40,721 bases of DNA from Candidatus Apopatosoma intestinale (GCA_003524145.1 DODZ01000016.1:30037-70757), one strand, 5' to 3'. Counted from the first letter of the stretch, positions 24,300 through 33,080 are shown. Program-made: numbers and translations. Notes: generated by a model from the sequence alone, not told the origin.

Positions 24300-24602
24300 T
24301 CAGCATCCGGCGGCGGCAAGCTCGTAGCTTGCGGCAAATTCATCGAGATTATCGCTTATGATATCATAAAAATGAAGCGAGCTTACCTGCAATCTGCATA
24401 TTTTGCGCGCGATATACAGCGCAAATTCACGATTTGTGGTGAGTCGGCGAACCGCTCTTGTTTCTCTTTTTGCGCGTATACGCGTGTGCAGACTTAGTGT
24501 GGCAAACCCGCCCGACCACGAGATGGTTATCTCGTTTCTTACATTGTTAAGCCTGTAAACTCTTCTGAAAATGACGCATGAGTCCGATTGACAATATTTC
24601 AT
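24300..24602 (-). CDS. Small protein of unknown function, possibly DUF6514-like
   Basis: 100 residues. N-terminal beta strands (CVIFRRVYRLNN and following) and a C-terminal helix-rich part ending VSSLHFYDIISDNLDEF. The pattern resembles small clostridial proteins I recall as DUF6514, but this is not certain. The start ATG 24602 has GGAGG 9 bp upstream and a promoter just before; the longer open frame to 24701 runs through the promoter and is rejected. It is a separate unit between the nrdR promoter and the divergent gene at 24941. Nothing about its role is known. Confidence 0.7.
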   Translation of the reverse strand: MKYCQSDSCVIFRRVYRLNNVRNEITISWSGGFATLSLHTRIRAKRETRAVRRLTTNREFALYIARKICRLQVSSLHFYDIISDNLDEFAASYELAAAGC

Positions 24603-24645
24603 AAAAAAGTTCCTCCAAAGCCCGAAAAATTTATCGCATAAAATG

Positions 24646-24674
24646 ATTTTATTTTCTGCGATTTGATTTGTAAA
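24646..24674 (-). promoter_or_regulatory. Promoter of the 100-residue protein gene
   Basis: On the minus strand TTTACA (complement of 24669-24674), 17 bp, TAAAAT (complement of 24646-24651); predicted start near 24638, about 36 bp before the ATG. Confidence 0.8.
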
Positions 24675-24877
24675 GAGTAAATTGACGACAGTTTTCGACA
24701 AAAAACAACACTCATTGGGGCTATACTGCCGTATAAGGCAAAAATCAGCACTGATTTACCGATTTTTGGCGAAAATATCATATATATGCAAAATTGCACT
24801 TAATATGAATATATATGCAAAAACGGGTTATAGCGGACACTGCGGAAAAATCATACGGAAAAACCTGAAATTTTGTG
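24675..24877. other. Intergenic stretch with a short direct repeat
   Basis: About 200 bp between divergent promoters with no gene. It contains two copies of TATATATGCAAAA (24781-24793 and 24810-24822, 29 bp apart), the first continuing into a TGCAAAATTGCA palindrome. They could be operator half-sites for the divergent genes, or chance in AT-rich DNA. Confidence 0.4.
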
Positions 24878-24906
24878 ATGACAAACGGAAAATTTCAATG
24901 TATAAT
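24878..24906 (+). promoter_or_regulatory. Promoter of the 98-residue membrane protein gene
   Basis: -35 ATGACA (24878-24883), 17 bp, -10 TATAAT (24901-24906); leader about 30 nt. Confidence 0.75.
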
Positions 24907-24940
24907 ATAGAAAAATCCGATTTACGGAGGGCTGATTTTT

Positions 24941-25237
24941 TTGAAAAAGATATTTTTACTGCTTAAAAGAGCAGGGCGGAAAAGCCTCGGAAGGAACGGG
25001 TCATTTTTTCTTATTTCTACTGCACCGCTCGTGATTTTGCAGCTTGCGTATGCTCTGTTTCTTTTCTTCTCCCTCGGGGAATACGAGCGTCTTTGCCGTC
25101 TGGACGAGATATCGCTTTCACTTGAAAATACGGTGCTTTGTCTTTTTATCTCCGTGCTTACGGCTTTTCTCTGCGATGCCGCCGAAAGGCGTTCCGAAAG
25201 AGAGAAAAACGGAAAACAAAATCTGCATAAAAAGTGA
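24941..25237 (+). CDS. Small membrane protein of unknown function
   Basis: 98 residues with two hydrophobic segments (about 22-44 and 62-80), a basic N-terminus (KRAGRKSLGRNG) and a charged C-terminal tail (ERRSEREKNGKQ). The start is TTG 24941, with GGAGG 10 bp upstream and a consensus promoter before it; there is no in-frame ATG before the first membrane segment. It ends just before a strong terminator shared with the convergent SGNH hydrolase gene. Family not recognised. Confidence 0.68.
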   Translation: MKKIFLLLKRAGRKSLGRNGSFFLISTAPLVILQLAYALFLFFSLGEYERLCRLDEISLSLENTVLCLFISVLTAFLCDAAERRSEREKNGKQNLHKK

Positions 25238-25244
25238 ATGTTAA

Positions 25245-25280
25245 AAAACAAGACCGAGCCATGCGGCTCGGTCTTGTTTT
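25245..25280. terminator. Bidirectional terminator
   Basis: 16-bp perfect stem (25245-25260 with 25265-25280), loop ATGC, A run and T run at the two ends, between convergent genes. Confidence 0.95.
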
Positions 25281-25335
25281 GACCTAAAAAAGTATCAAAG
25301 TGAAATATGATAACGAAAACAGTGAAACAAGTCGC

Positions 25336-26004
25336 TCATGAGAGATGCTTTTCGAGCACTTTCAGCACTCTTTCGGCTATAAAATCGTGCATCTCGGGGG
25401 TCGGGTGATTTATGTAGTTCGAGAGCAGTTCGGTGATATCTGTGCCGCTCTCGGAGAGCTTTTTCCATTCTGCATATATGTCGCATATTTCCGCGCCGTG
25501 CTCTCTTGCCACCTCGCGTGAAATCTCGACGGTTTCGTCCATTCTGCCGCTGTTCTGTATCTCGGCGCTCTTTCTCGCGGCGACGAGCGAGCATTCTATC
25601 GCCTTATCGCTGACATATGTGCATTTCATATTCGGCGTGAGAAGTATCGGGGTGATGCCGTTTTCGATGAGCTTATCGAAAATCTGCGACATGGAATTTC
25701 TGAAGCTTATCAGGCTCCATGGCGAATCGTTGAGCCCGAAGCAGACGAAAACTATATCGGGCTTTTTGTCGAGAACATCCTTTTGCAGGCGGTCGAGCCC
25801 GTTATTTGCCTTATTTCCGCTCACGCCCGCATTTATGACCTCGGGAGCGTCGTCGCCGTATTTTGCCTTCAGCGCCTTTGCCACCTTTGTCACGTAGCAG
25901 TCCTCGGGTTGTCTGTATGTATCGAGTCCGTATGAGGTCGGATAGAAGGCAAAACAGCCCTCTGTAATGCTGTCGCCGAGAAAAGCGATTCTTTTTATTT
26001 TCAT
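25336..26004 (-). CDS. SGNH/GDSL hydrolase with altered catalytic block V
   Basis: 222 residues. Block I FLGDSITEG (nucleophile Ser), block II NAGVSGNKANN, block III GLNDSPW (oxyanion Asn) are intact. Block V reads NHPTPEMH: the His is kept but the catalytic Asp position two residues before HP appears to be Asn, a change seen in some SGNH subfamilies. No signal peptide, so an intracellular esterase or deacetylase is likely. It starts 12 bp after the dihydrouridine synthase stop and is therefore probably co-transcribed with it. Substrate unknown. Confidence 0.9.
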   Translation of the reverse strand: MKIKRIAFLGDSITEGCFAFYPTSYGLDTYRQPEDCYVTKVAKALKAKYGDDAPEVINAGVSGNKANNGLDRLQKDVLDKKPDIVFVCFGLNDSPWSLISFRNSMSQIFDKLIENGITPILLTPNMKCTYVSDKAIECSLVAARKSAEIQNSGRMDETVEISREVAREHGAEICDIYAEWKKLSESGTDITELLSNYINHPTPEMHDFIAERVLKVLEKHLS

Positions 26005-26016
26005 GCCTGCGCTCCT

Positions 26017-27015
26017 TTATGAATTTTCAAATTTTTCACAGCTTTCGGCAAGGCTGAGCAATGTCTCGCGAAGCTCGGAAAGCGATTCGATGCCGTTCAG
26101 CCTGCCGCGTATTTCCGAGGAGCCGCGCATTCCTTTTGTATAGTATGAAATATGCTTTCTGCTCTCGGCGACGCCTACCCGCTCCCCTTTGTCGGCACAG
26201 GCACATTCAAGCTGCTCAAGCGCCGCCGCTATCTTTTCACGAGGCGTCGGCAGCGTGTAGGGCGTGCCTGCCATGCCCGCCTTTATCTCCTCGAAAATAA
26301 ACGGATTTCCGAGCGCACCGCGTGCTACCGCTATGCTGTCGCATCCTGTTTTTCTCATCATGCGGCGGGCATCCTCAAAGCAGAAGATGTCGCCGTTTCC
26401 GATTACGGGAACCGAGACTGCGCGCTTTACCTCGGCTATATATTCGGGCATGGTGCCCGGCGTATACATCATACTGCGCGTTCTCGCGTGAACGCATATG
26501 GCGGCGGCGCCGTTCTGCTCGGCGATTTTCGCCACTTCCGGGGCGTTGATACTGCTTTTATCCCATCCGAGGCGTATCTTCACCGTTACGGGGACGCATG
26601 AGCTTTTCACCGTCTCGCGCACTATTTCGCCGATGCGCTCCGGTGTTTTCATCAGCGCGCTGCCTTCGCCGTTTGAGACTATTTTATTCACGGGGCAACC
26701 CATGTTTATATCTATCGCCGCGGGCATAATTCCTTCTGCGGCAGTTTTTTCGAGCAGGATATACGCCGCTTTTGCGATGTAGTACGGCTCGCTTCCGAAA
26801 AGCTGAAGTGCCATGGGAAGCTCGTCCCTCGTCATTTTTGCAAGCAGGGGCGTTTTTTTGTCTCCATAGCATATCGCCTTGGCGGAAATCATTTCGGAGG
26901 TCATGTAGTCGGCTCCGTGCTTCTTGCATATCATGCGGAAGGCATAATCGCCCACGCCTGCCATCGGTGCAAGCATTATTTTTGAGCGGAATATGTTTTC
27001 TGTGCCTTTTTCCAT
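26017..27015 (-). CDS. dusB: tRNA-dihydrouridine synthase
   Basis: Flavin enzyme that reduces uridine to dihydrouridine in tRNA D loops. 332 residues: FMN barrel start LAPMAGVGDYAFR, active-site Cys in NMGCPVNKIVSNGEGS, then VKIRLGWDKSS and the phosphate-binding VIGNGDI with ARGALGNPFIF. The DusB subgroup is the usual one in Firmicutes, so the symbol is by similarity. AAAGGAGG precedes the ATG at 27015. Downstream SGNH hydrolase likely in the same transcript. Confidence 0.94.
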   Translation of the reverse strand: MEKGTENIFRSKIMLAPMAGVGDYAFRMICKKHGADYMTSEMISAKAICYGDKKTPLLAKMTRDELPMALQLFGSEPYYIAKAAYILLEKTAAEGIMPAAIDINMGCPVNKIVSNGEGSALMKTPERIGEIVRETVKSSCVPVTVKIRLGWDKSSINAPEVAKIAEQNGAAAICVHARTRSMMYTPGTMPEYIAEVKRAVSVPVIGNGDIFCFEDARRMMRKTGCDSIAVARGALGNPFIFEEIKAGMAGTPYTLPTPREKIAAALEQLECACADKGERVGVAESRKHISYYTKGMRGSSEIRGRLNGIESLSELRETLLSLAESCEKFENS

Positions 27016-27059
27016 GGGATTATGCCTCCTTTTCCCGAGGTTTTTCTTCTCTCTGAAAT

Positions 27060-27088
27060 ATATTACAACAAAAACACGGAAAAGTAAA
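27060..27088 (-). promoter_or_regulatory. Promoter of dusB
   Basis: On the minus strand TTTACT (complement of 27083-27088), 17 bp, TAATAT (complement of 27060-27065). Confidence 0.65.
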
Positions 27089-27118
27089 GAATATTCACAA
27101 AAAATTTCAAAGCCCGAC

Positions 27119-27147
27119 TTGCAAAATGGCTTTGTATATGATATTAT
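27119..27147 (+). promoter_or_regulatory. Promoter of the PDT-like/ruv gene run
   Basis: -35 TTGCAA (27119-27124), 17 bp, -10 TATTAT (27142-27147); an alternative -10 TATAAT sits at 27147-27152. No strong terminator is seen from here until 39063, so it may drive much of the 12-kb run together with internal promoters. Confidence 0.65.
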
Positions 27148-27199
27148 ATAATAAATTATACTGAGGTATTATCTGCAAAATAAGGAAAGGCGGTCTACC

Positions 27200-28198
27200 A
27201 TGGAAAAATCAATGTTTGATACCGTGGCGGCAAGCGCGGGAGAGGACGATATCGTAAACGAAAACCTGAGGGATAATCTGCTCGGCATTTCGCATGAAAC
27301 AGAGAAGCGCTTTGCTTATCTTTGCGATCTTGCAAATGCGCTTTACCCGAAGCTTTGCGATGCGGCTGAGGGAGATCTCTTCCTCTCATGCTCCGAGGAT
27401 GCCGTTCGCCGTGCATATCTCGATACGCTCGGGCTGCCGCTTTCCGGCGAGACGGACGCGGACGAGATAAACCGACATGATACGGATTTTCGCGGCGATT
27501 TTTTTCTCCGCTCGGACAGGTACTTCATTTGCAAGAAGATGATAGAGATGACGGGCGTGAAATACACGCAAAAAAATCTCGGACAGGTTCTTTTCGGTGA
27601 TTGCCCTGACCTATCGCCAAAGGACAGGAAGATAGCCTTTGTGCGCAATATCCAGTCGGGCAAAGCTTTTGAATGCTTTGCAAGATATGTTTTCGGTGCG
27701 ATGACGGCATATCGCGACAGCTTTGCGCTTGCCTGCGAATCCGTTGCCGACGGCGACTGTGCATACGGCATTCTTCCCCTGCGAAATTCCGTGGACGGCA
27801 GGCTCTCCGCTTTTTACAAGATGCTTGATAAGCATGAGCTCGGTGTGCTCCTGTGCTGTGATATAGATAATCAGAACGGAGACACGACGCGTTACGCGCT
27901 TGTTTACGCGAGAAACGGTGTGATGAGCGCACGCGGCACGCTGAAGCTGGAATGCCGCATTTCTTTCGACGACCCCGCAGACATCGGCGGTATATGCGAA
28001 ATGGCGCGCTTCTTCGGCGTAACGGTGGACACGATAGACAGTATAACCGACGGGCACGGCGGCTCCGGCTCTTCCTTTGCGGTGTGCTTCTCGCTTGAGG
28101 GCGAGGATGCGGCGGGCTTTATCTTCTGCCTGCAGATGGAATATCCGCAGATTCTGCCGATAGCGCTCTATACACAGATCGAGGGGGCAGGCAACTGA
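27200..28198 (+). CDS. Divergent prephenate dehydratase-like protein
   Basis: 332 residues. From about 143 the sequence follows the prephenate dehydratase layout: KIAFVRNIQSGKAFECFA, then ACESVADGDCAYGILPLRNS (about 176-195; family GVLPIENS), then TTRYALV near 228 (family TRF with catalytic Thr). Residues about 245-320 resemble an ACT domain (FDDPADIGGI...FFGVTVDTIDSI) but lack the usual ESRP regulatory motif. The first 130 residues might be a decayed chorismate mutase domain; this is weak. It may be an active but divergent PheA or a repurposed sensor. It overlaps ruvC by one base (TGATG), so the two are translationally coupled, an odd pairing. Confidence 0.7.
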   Translation: MEKSMFDTVAASAGEDDIVNENLRDNLLGISHETEKRFAYLCDLANALYPKLCDAAEGDLFLSCSEDAVRRAYLDTLGLPLSGETDADEINRHDTDFRGDFFLRSDRYFICKKMIEMTGVKYTQKNLGQVLFGDCPDLSPKDRKIAFVRNIQSGKAFECFARYVFGAMTAYRDSFALACESVADGDCAYGILPLRNSVDGRLSAFYKMLDKHELGVLLCCDIDNQNGDTTRYALVYARNGVMSARGTLKLECRISFDDPADIGGICEMARFFGVTVDTIDSITDGHGGSGSSFAVCFSLEGEDAAGFIFCLQMEYPQILPIALYTQIEGAGN

Positions 28199-28710
28199 TG
28201 ATCATTCTCGGGATAGACCCCGGCATTGCCATAGTCGGCTATGGAGTTATAGAATATGACGGGCGGCACTTCCGGACGCTCGGCATGGGTGCGATACGCA
28301 CGCCTGCGGGGCAGGATGTCGAGGCTCGCATAGAGACTGTATATAACGATATGCTTGAACTGATAGACGCATACAAGCCTGACGAAATGGCGATAGAGGA
28401 GCTCTTTTTCAATACCAATCAGAAAACGGCGATAGCCGTCGCCGAGGCGCGCGGTGTGATACTGCTCGCCGCACGCAAACGCAATGTGGCGATAAGCGAA
28501 TACACTCCGCTTCAGGTGAAGCAGTCGGTCGTCGGCTACGGCAGGGCGGAGAAGCAGCAGGTCATGGCGATGACGGCGAGTATTCTCGGGCTGGGCAAAA
28601 TAAAGCTCGATGACACCGCCGACGCGCTCGCGCTTGCCGTTTGCCATGCGCACTGCGGCACATCGCGCATACAGGCTTTCTACAACGGAAAGAAAACGCG
28701 ACTTATTTAA
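28198..28710 (+). CDS. ruvC: Holliday junction resolvase RuvC
   Basis: Endonuclease that cuts Holliday junctions presented by RuvAB. 170 residues with the RNase H-like catalytic acids: Asp in GIDPG near residue 7, Glu in IEELFF near 66, and Asp residues in DDTADALALAVCH near 140. Start ATG 28198 overlaps the preceding stop. First of ruvC-ruvA-ruvB. Confidence 0.97.
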   Translation: MIILGIDPGIAIVGYGVIEYDGRHFRTLGMGAIRTPAGQDVEARIETVYNDMLELIDAYKPDEMAIEELFFNTNQKTAIAVAEARGVILLAARKRNVAISEYTPLQVKQSVVGYGRAEKQQVMAMTASILGLGKIKLDDTADALALAVCHAHCGTSRIQAFYNGKKTRLI

Positions 28711-28734
28711 AATATATTTTGTGAGGACAGGAAA

Positions 28735-29346
28735 ATGTTTCAGTACATAAAGGGCGAGCTCATCGGAACGGAGCCGAACGGCGCCGTTATCGAATGCGGC
28801 GGCATAGGATATAAATTCACCGTTTCGGCAAACACCGTGGCAAAGCTTGCTTCGGCGGGCGATGAGGTCTGCCTCTATACATATCTCTGCGTGCGCGAGG
28901 ACGCGCTCGAGCTTATCGGATTTTACACGATGGAGGAGCTCGAGGCTTTCAAAATGCTGATAACCGTCTCGGGCGTGGGTCCGAAAGCGGCGATAGCCGT
29001 GCTTTCGCTCTTTACCGTGAGCGGGCTTATTTCGGCGGTCAGTGCGGGCGATACGAAGCGTATTTCAAAGGCATCCGGTATCGGTGCGAAAACGGCGGCA
29101 CGTATAGTGCTTGAGCTCAAGGATAAAATTGCCGTCCGGCTCGGCGCACCCGCGGATGACACCGGCTCATATGAATATATCCCCGAGAAGGAGACTGTCG
29201 GCAACCGCGCGGAGGCTGTGCGTGCGCTGATGGGGCTCGGATATTCCATGCGTGAGGCAGAGGAAGCTGTCCGCGGGCTGGATCCGACGGCTTCACTCGA
29301 GAGTCTGCTCACGGCGGCTCTGCGCAAAATGGGCACGAATTTATAA
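28735..29346 (+). CDS. ruvA: Holliday junction branch-migration protein RuvA
   Basis: Tetrameric DNA-binding partner of RuvB. 203 residues: OB-fold N-terminal domain (MFQYIKGELIG), tandem helix-hairpin-helix motifs (ITVSGVGPKAAIAVL and ASGIGAKTAARIVLELKDK), flexible linker, and C-terminal RuvB-binding domain (AVRALMGLGYSMREAEEAV). GAGGA ribosome binding site before ATG 28735. Confidence 0.98.
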   Translation: MFQYIKGELIGTEPNGAVIECGGIGYKFTVSANTVAKLASAGDEVCLYTYLCVREDALELIGFYTMEELEAFKMLITVSGVGPKAAIAVLSLFTVSGLISAVSAGDTKRISKASGIGAKTAARIVLELKDKIAVRLGAPADDTGSYEYIPEKETVGNRAEAVRALMGLGYSMREAEEAVRGLDPTASLESLLTAALRKMGTNL

Positions 29347-29364
29347 TCTGTGGGGTAGTGTGAC

Positions 29365-30456
29365 ATGATAAACAAATTCAATATAGAAAACGAAGATTCC
29401 ATAATTCCCGAGAGAATGGCGAGCGCCGCATACAACAGCGAGGAGGATGCCGATATAGAGGGCGGTCTGCGCCCGAAAACGCTCGATGAATATATCGGTC
29501 AGGAAAAGGCGAAGGAGAGCCTGCGCATATATATAGAGGCTTGCAAAAGGCGCGGTGATTCGCTCGACCATGTGCTCCTCTACGGTCCTCCCGGACTCGG
29601 CAAAACGACGCTCTCCGCGATAATCGCGGCGGAGCTGGGCGTAAATATCAAGATAACCTCGGGACCTGCGATAGAGAAGCAGGGCGACCTTGCGGCGCTG
29701 CTTACAAATCTCGGCGAAAATGATGTTCTTTTCATAGATGAAATTCACCGTCTTTCGCGCAATATAGAGGAGATACTCTATCCGGCGATGGAGGATTTCG
29801 CGCTCGATATCATCATAGGCAAGGGACCGGCGGCGCGAAGCCTGCGGCTTCCGCTTCCGCGCTTTACGCTGATCGGCGCGACGACGCGCGCGGGGCAGCT
29901 GACAACACCTCTGCGCGACCGTTTCGGCGTTCTGATGCGCCTTGAGCTTTATACAAACGATGAGCTTGCCACGATAGTAAAGCGCAGTGCGGGCATACTC
30001 GATATAGCGATTTCGCCCGACGGCGCATATGAGATAGCAAGGCGCTCCCGTGGCACGCCGCGTATCGCAAACCGCCTGCTCAAGCGTGTGCGCGACTATG
30101 CGCAGGTCAAGGGTGACGGCGAGATAACGCGTGATATCGCGGATGCGGCACTGCGCATGCTCGAAATAGATGAGCTGGGGCTTGACAATACCGACAGGCG
30201 GATGCTCGAAACGATAATAAAATTTTACGACGGAGGACCCGTCGGGCTGGATACTCTTGCCGCCACGGTGGGGGAGGAAGCGATAACTCTCGAGGATGTT
30301 TACGAGCCTTATCTGATACAGATAGGCTTCATAAACCGCACGCCGCGCGGCAGATGCGTGACAAGGCTTGCCTATGAGCATCTCGGTATACCGTTCGGCG
30401 GGAGAACCGCAGGCGACACCGATATCGGCGAGCAGACAAAAATAGATTTGGGTTGA
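29365..30456 (+). CDS. ruvB: Holliday junction ATPase RuvB
   Basis: AAA+ motor for branch migration. 363 residues: start of fold LRPKTLDEYIGQEKAKE, Walker A GPPGLGKTT, Walker B FIDEIHRLSR, sensor 1 IGATTRAGQLT, arginine-finger region RDRFG, and C-terminal winged helix ending PRGRCVTRLAYEHLG. The standard ruvA-ruvB order with an 18-bp gap. Confidence 0.99.
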   Translation: MINKFNIENEDSIIPERMASAAYNSEEDADIEGGLRPKTLDEYIGQEKAKESLRIYIEACKRRGDSLDHVLLYGPPGLGKTTLSAIIAAELGVNIKITSGPAIEKQGDLAALLTNLGENDVLFIDEIHRLSRNIEEILYPAMEDFALDIIIGKGPAARSLRLPLPRFTLIGATTRAGQLTTPLRDRFGVLMRLELYTNDELATIVKRSAGILDIAISPDGAYEIARRSRGTPRIANRLLKRVRDYAQVKGDGEITRDIADAALRMLEIDELGLDNTDRRMLETIIKFYDGGPVGLDTLAATVGEEAITLEDVYEPYLIQIGFINRTPRGRCVTRLAYEHLGIPFGGRTAGDTDIGEQTKIDLG

Positions 30457-30469
30457 CAGAGGAAAAGCT

Positions 30470-31330
30470 ATGTGGAAAGCAGATAAATGGGAGGACTATG
30501 CGCTCCTCGATACATCGGACGGAAAGCGCCTCGAGCGGTGGGGCAGATATGTGCTTTGCCGTCCCGACCCGCAGGTCATATGGAAAAATGTGAAAGAAAG
30601 CCCGATGTGGAAGAAGGCAGATGCCGTCTATGAAAGAGAAGGCGGCGGAGGCAAATGGCAAAAGCGCGATGTTCCGGAATGCTGGACCATCGGCTATGGC
30701 GACCTGCGCTTCAAGATAAAGCCGATGGGCTTCAAGCACACGGGACTTTTTCCGGAGCAGGCGGTGAACTGGGATTGGTTCTCCGCGCTGATAAAGAATG
30801 CGAAGAGACCGATAAAGGTGCTCAATCTTTTTGCCTATACGGGCGGTGCCACCGTCGCGGCGGCGGCGGCGGGGGCTTCCGTCTGCCATGTGGACGCGGC
30901 AAAGAACATGGTCGCTCAGGCGAAGGAAAACGCGGCGCTCTCGGGGCTTGAAAACGCGCCGATACGCTATATAGTCGACGATTGCAAAAAGTTTGTGGAG
31001 CGCGAGATACGCAGAGGAAACAGATATGACGCCGTGATAATGGATCCGCCGTCTTACGGCAGAGGACCATCGGGCGAGATATGGAAGCTGGAGGACAATA
31101 TCGCAGAGCTGATCAGGCTCGCGGCGGATGTTCTCTCGGAGAAGCCGCTCTTCTTTCTTGTCAATTCATATACTACAGGTCTTTCGCCTTCGGCGATGGG
31201 CTATATGCTCGGGCTGGAAATGAAAAAGCGATTCGGCGGCAGAGTTGAGGCGGACGAAATAGGAATTCCCGTTTTGCAGACGGGAGAAGCACTGCCCTGC
31301 GGTTCCTCCGCTCGCTGGACGGCAGAATAA
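30470..31330 (+). CDS. Class I SAM-dependent methyltransferase, RlmI-like
   Basis: 286 residues. SAM-binding motif I VLNLFAYTGGAT, acidic strand 2 end CHVDAAKNM, DDCKKF, and catalytic MDPPSYGRG, typical of the PF10672/RlmI-like rRNA cytosine-C5 methyltransferase group. There is no N-terminal PUA domain, so the RNA target may differ from that of E. coli RlmI. AGAGGAAA precedes ATG 30470, 13 bp after ruvB. Confidence 0.88.
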   Translation: MWKADKWEDYALLDTSDGKRLERWGRYVLCRPDPQVIWKNVKESPMWKKADAVYEREGGGGKWQKRDVPECWTIGYGDLRFKIKPMGFKHTGLFPEQAVNWDWFSALIKNAKRPIKVLNLFAYTGGATVAAAAAGASVCHVDAAKNMVAQAKENAALSGLENAPIRYIVDDCKKFVEREIRRGNRYDAVIMDPPSYGRGPSGEIWKLEDNIAELIRLAADVLSEKPLFFLVNSYTTGLSPSAMGYMLGLEMKKRFGGRVEADEIGIPVLQTGEALPCGSSARWTAE

Positions 31331-31344
31331 TTTACGGAGAAATA

Positions 31345-32217
31345 ATGGCAGATATTATAATTAAAACAGAAAACCTGTGCTTTGAATATGACGAAAATGA
31401 CGGCGTAAAGAAGCATCCCGTGCTTCGTTCGATGAACCTCGAAATCGAGCGCGGCAGCTTTACGGCTATTCTCGGACACAATGGCAGCGGCAAAAGCACA
31501 CTTGCAAAAATAATCAGCATGATACTGACACCTACCTCGGGCAAGCTGTATCTTTTCGGAAAAGAGACAGACACGGAAAATATGACCGACGATGAGTTTT
31601 ACGATATCCGCCGCCGCGTGGGCATGGTATTTCAAAATCCGGATAACCAGCTCGTGGCGACTATAGTCGAGGAGGACGTGGCTTTCGGACCCGAAAATAT
31701 CGGCATCCCGCCGAAAGAAATAAGAAAGCGTGTAGACGACGCGCTCGCAACCGTCGGCATGACGGCTTTTGCGCGGCACAGCCCGCATCAGCTCTCGGGC
31801 GGGCAAAAGCAGAGAGTGGCGATAGCGGGAATAATTGCGCTCATGCCGGATATCATTATTTTCGATGAATCTACGGCGATGCTCGACCCCTCGGGCAGAG
31901 CGGAGGTTCTCGAAACCATAAAGCGGCTCAACCGCGAAAAAGGCATCACGATACTGCATATCACGCATTATATGGAAGAAGCGATACTTGCCGACAATGT
32001 AATCGTTATAGACGACGGAAAAATACTCACCCGAGGCACTCCGAGAGAGGTATTTTCAAAAACCGATATGATACGGCGCGCGGGAATAGATGTCCCGCAG
32101 ACGACGGAACTTTTCCGAAGGCTCGGCATAGAGGGAACACCGCTCACGCCGGCGGAGGGTGCCGATATCATAGAAAAGTTAATGCGTGAAAAGAAAGCGA
32201 AGGAAAAGGCAAATTGA
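31345..32217 (+). CDS. ecfA1: ECF transporter ATPase EcfA1
   Basis: ATP-hydrolysing subunit of the energy-coupling-factor transporter for vitamins and cofactors. 290 residues: Walker A GHNGSGKST, Q-loop FQNPDNQ, signature LSGGQKQRVAIAG, Walker B IIIFDESTAMLDP, H-loop LHITHYME. First of the ecfA1-ecfA2-ecfT-truA set; its stop overlaps the TTG start of ecfA2. Confidence 0.97.
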   Translation: MADIIIKTENLCFEYDENDGVKKHPVLRSMNLEIERGSFTAILGHNGSGKSTLAKIISMILTPTSGKLYLFGKETDTENMTDDEFYDIRRRVGMVFQNPDNQLVATIVEEDVAFGPENIGIPPKEIRKRVDDALATVGMTAFARHSPHQLSGGQKQRVAIAGIIALMPDIIIFDESTAMLDPSGRAEVLETIKRLNREKGITILHITHYMEEAILADNVIVIDDGKILTRGTPREVFSKTDMIRRAGIDVPQTTELFRRLGIEGTPLTPAEGADIIEKLMREKKAKEKAN

Positions 32218-33080
32218 ATTTGGTAGCGGCGAAACTCCGTGGAGTTTCATATATTTACAGTGAAAAAACGCCTTTCATGAAGGTTGCCGTCGACAATGTG
32301 GACGCCGCCTTTGAGGAGGGCATGATAACGGGAATAATCGGGCATACGGGGAGCGGAAAGAGCACCATAGCCCAGATGATAAACGGACTTCTGCGCCCGA
32401 GTGCCGGCAATGTGATTGTCGGCGGCAGGGATATCTGGGAAAAGCCAAAGGAGATAAGAAATGTACGCTTTGAGGCGGGGCTTGTATTCCAGTATCCGGA
32501 ATATCAGCTTTTTGAGGAAACGGTGAAGAAGGATATCGCCTTCGGTCCCTCCAATATGGGACTTTCCGCCGAGGAAACAGAGACGAGAGTCTATGAGGCG
32601 ATGGATTTTGTAGGGCTGGACAGGAGTTTTGCGGAGAAATCACCCTTTGACCTCTCGGGCGGGCAGAAGAGAAGAGTTGCCATAGCGGGAATAATCGCCA
32701 TGCGCCCGAGAATACTTATTCTCGATGAGCCTGCGGCGGGACTCGACCCGCGCGGCAGAGACGAAATTCTCTCCCGCATATGCGAATACAGGAGCAAATA
32801 CGGCGCTTCTGTTGTGATGATAAGTCACAGCATGGAGGACATGGCACGCTACTGCGACAGAATTCTTGTCATGAACGGCGGAAAGGTATTTATGTGCGGC
32901 ACCTGCGAGGAGATTTTCTCCGAGGCGGAGCGTCTCGAGAGCGTCGGACTGGCTGTACCGCAGATTACAAAGCTCATGCTCGAGCTGAAAAGACGCGGTT
33001 TTGATGTGAATACCGCCGTTTATACCGTTGACAGTGCCGAGGCGGAGGTAAGGCGCCTTCTTACCGGAGGTGCAAAATGA
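32214..33080 (+). CDS. ecfA2: ECF transporter ATPase EcfA2
   Basis: Second ATPase of the ECF module, forming a heterodimer with EcfA1. 288 residues: Walker A GHTGSGKST, Q-loop FQYPEYQ, signature LSGGQKRRVAIAG, Walker B ILILDEPAAGLDP, H-loop MISHSME. The start appears to be TTG 32214 (overlap of 4 bp with ecfA1) or TTG 32220; no ATG precedes the fold. Overlaps ecfT by 4 bp. Confidence 0.97.
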   Translation: MNLVAAKLRGVSYIYSEKTPFMKVAVDNVDAAFEEGMITGIIGHTGSGKSTIAQMINGLLRPSAGNVIVGGRDIWEKPKEIRNVRFEAGLVFQYPEYQLFEETVKKDIAFGPSNMGLSAEETETRVYEAMDFVGLDRSFAEKSPFDLSGGQKRRVAIAGIIAMRPRILILDEPAAGLDPRGRDEILSRICEYRSKYGASVVMISHSMEDMARYCDRILVMNGGKVFMCGTCEEIFSEAERLESVGLAVPQITKLMLELKRRGFDVNTAVYTVDSAEAEVRRLLTGGAK

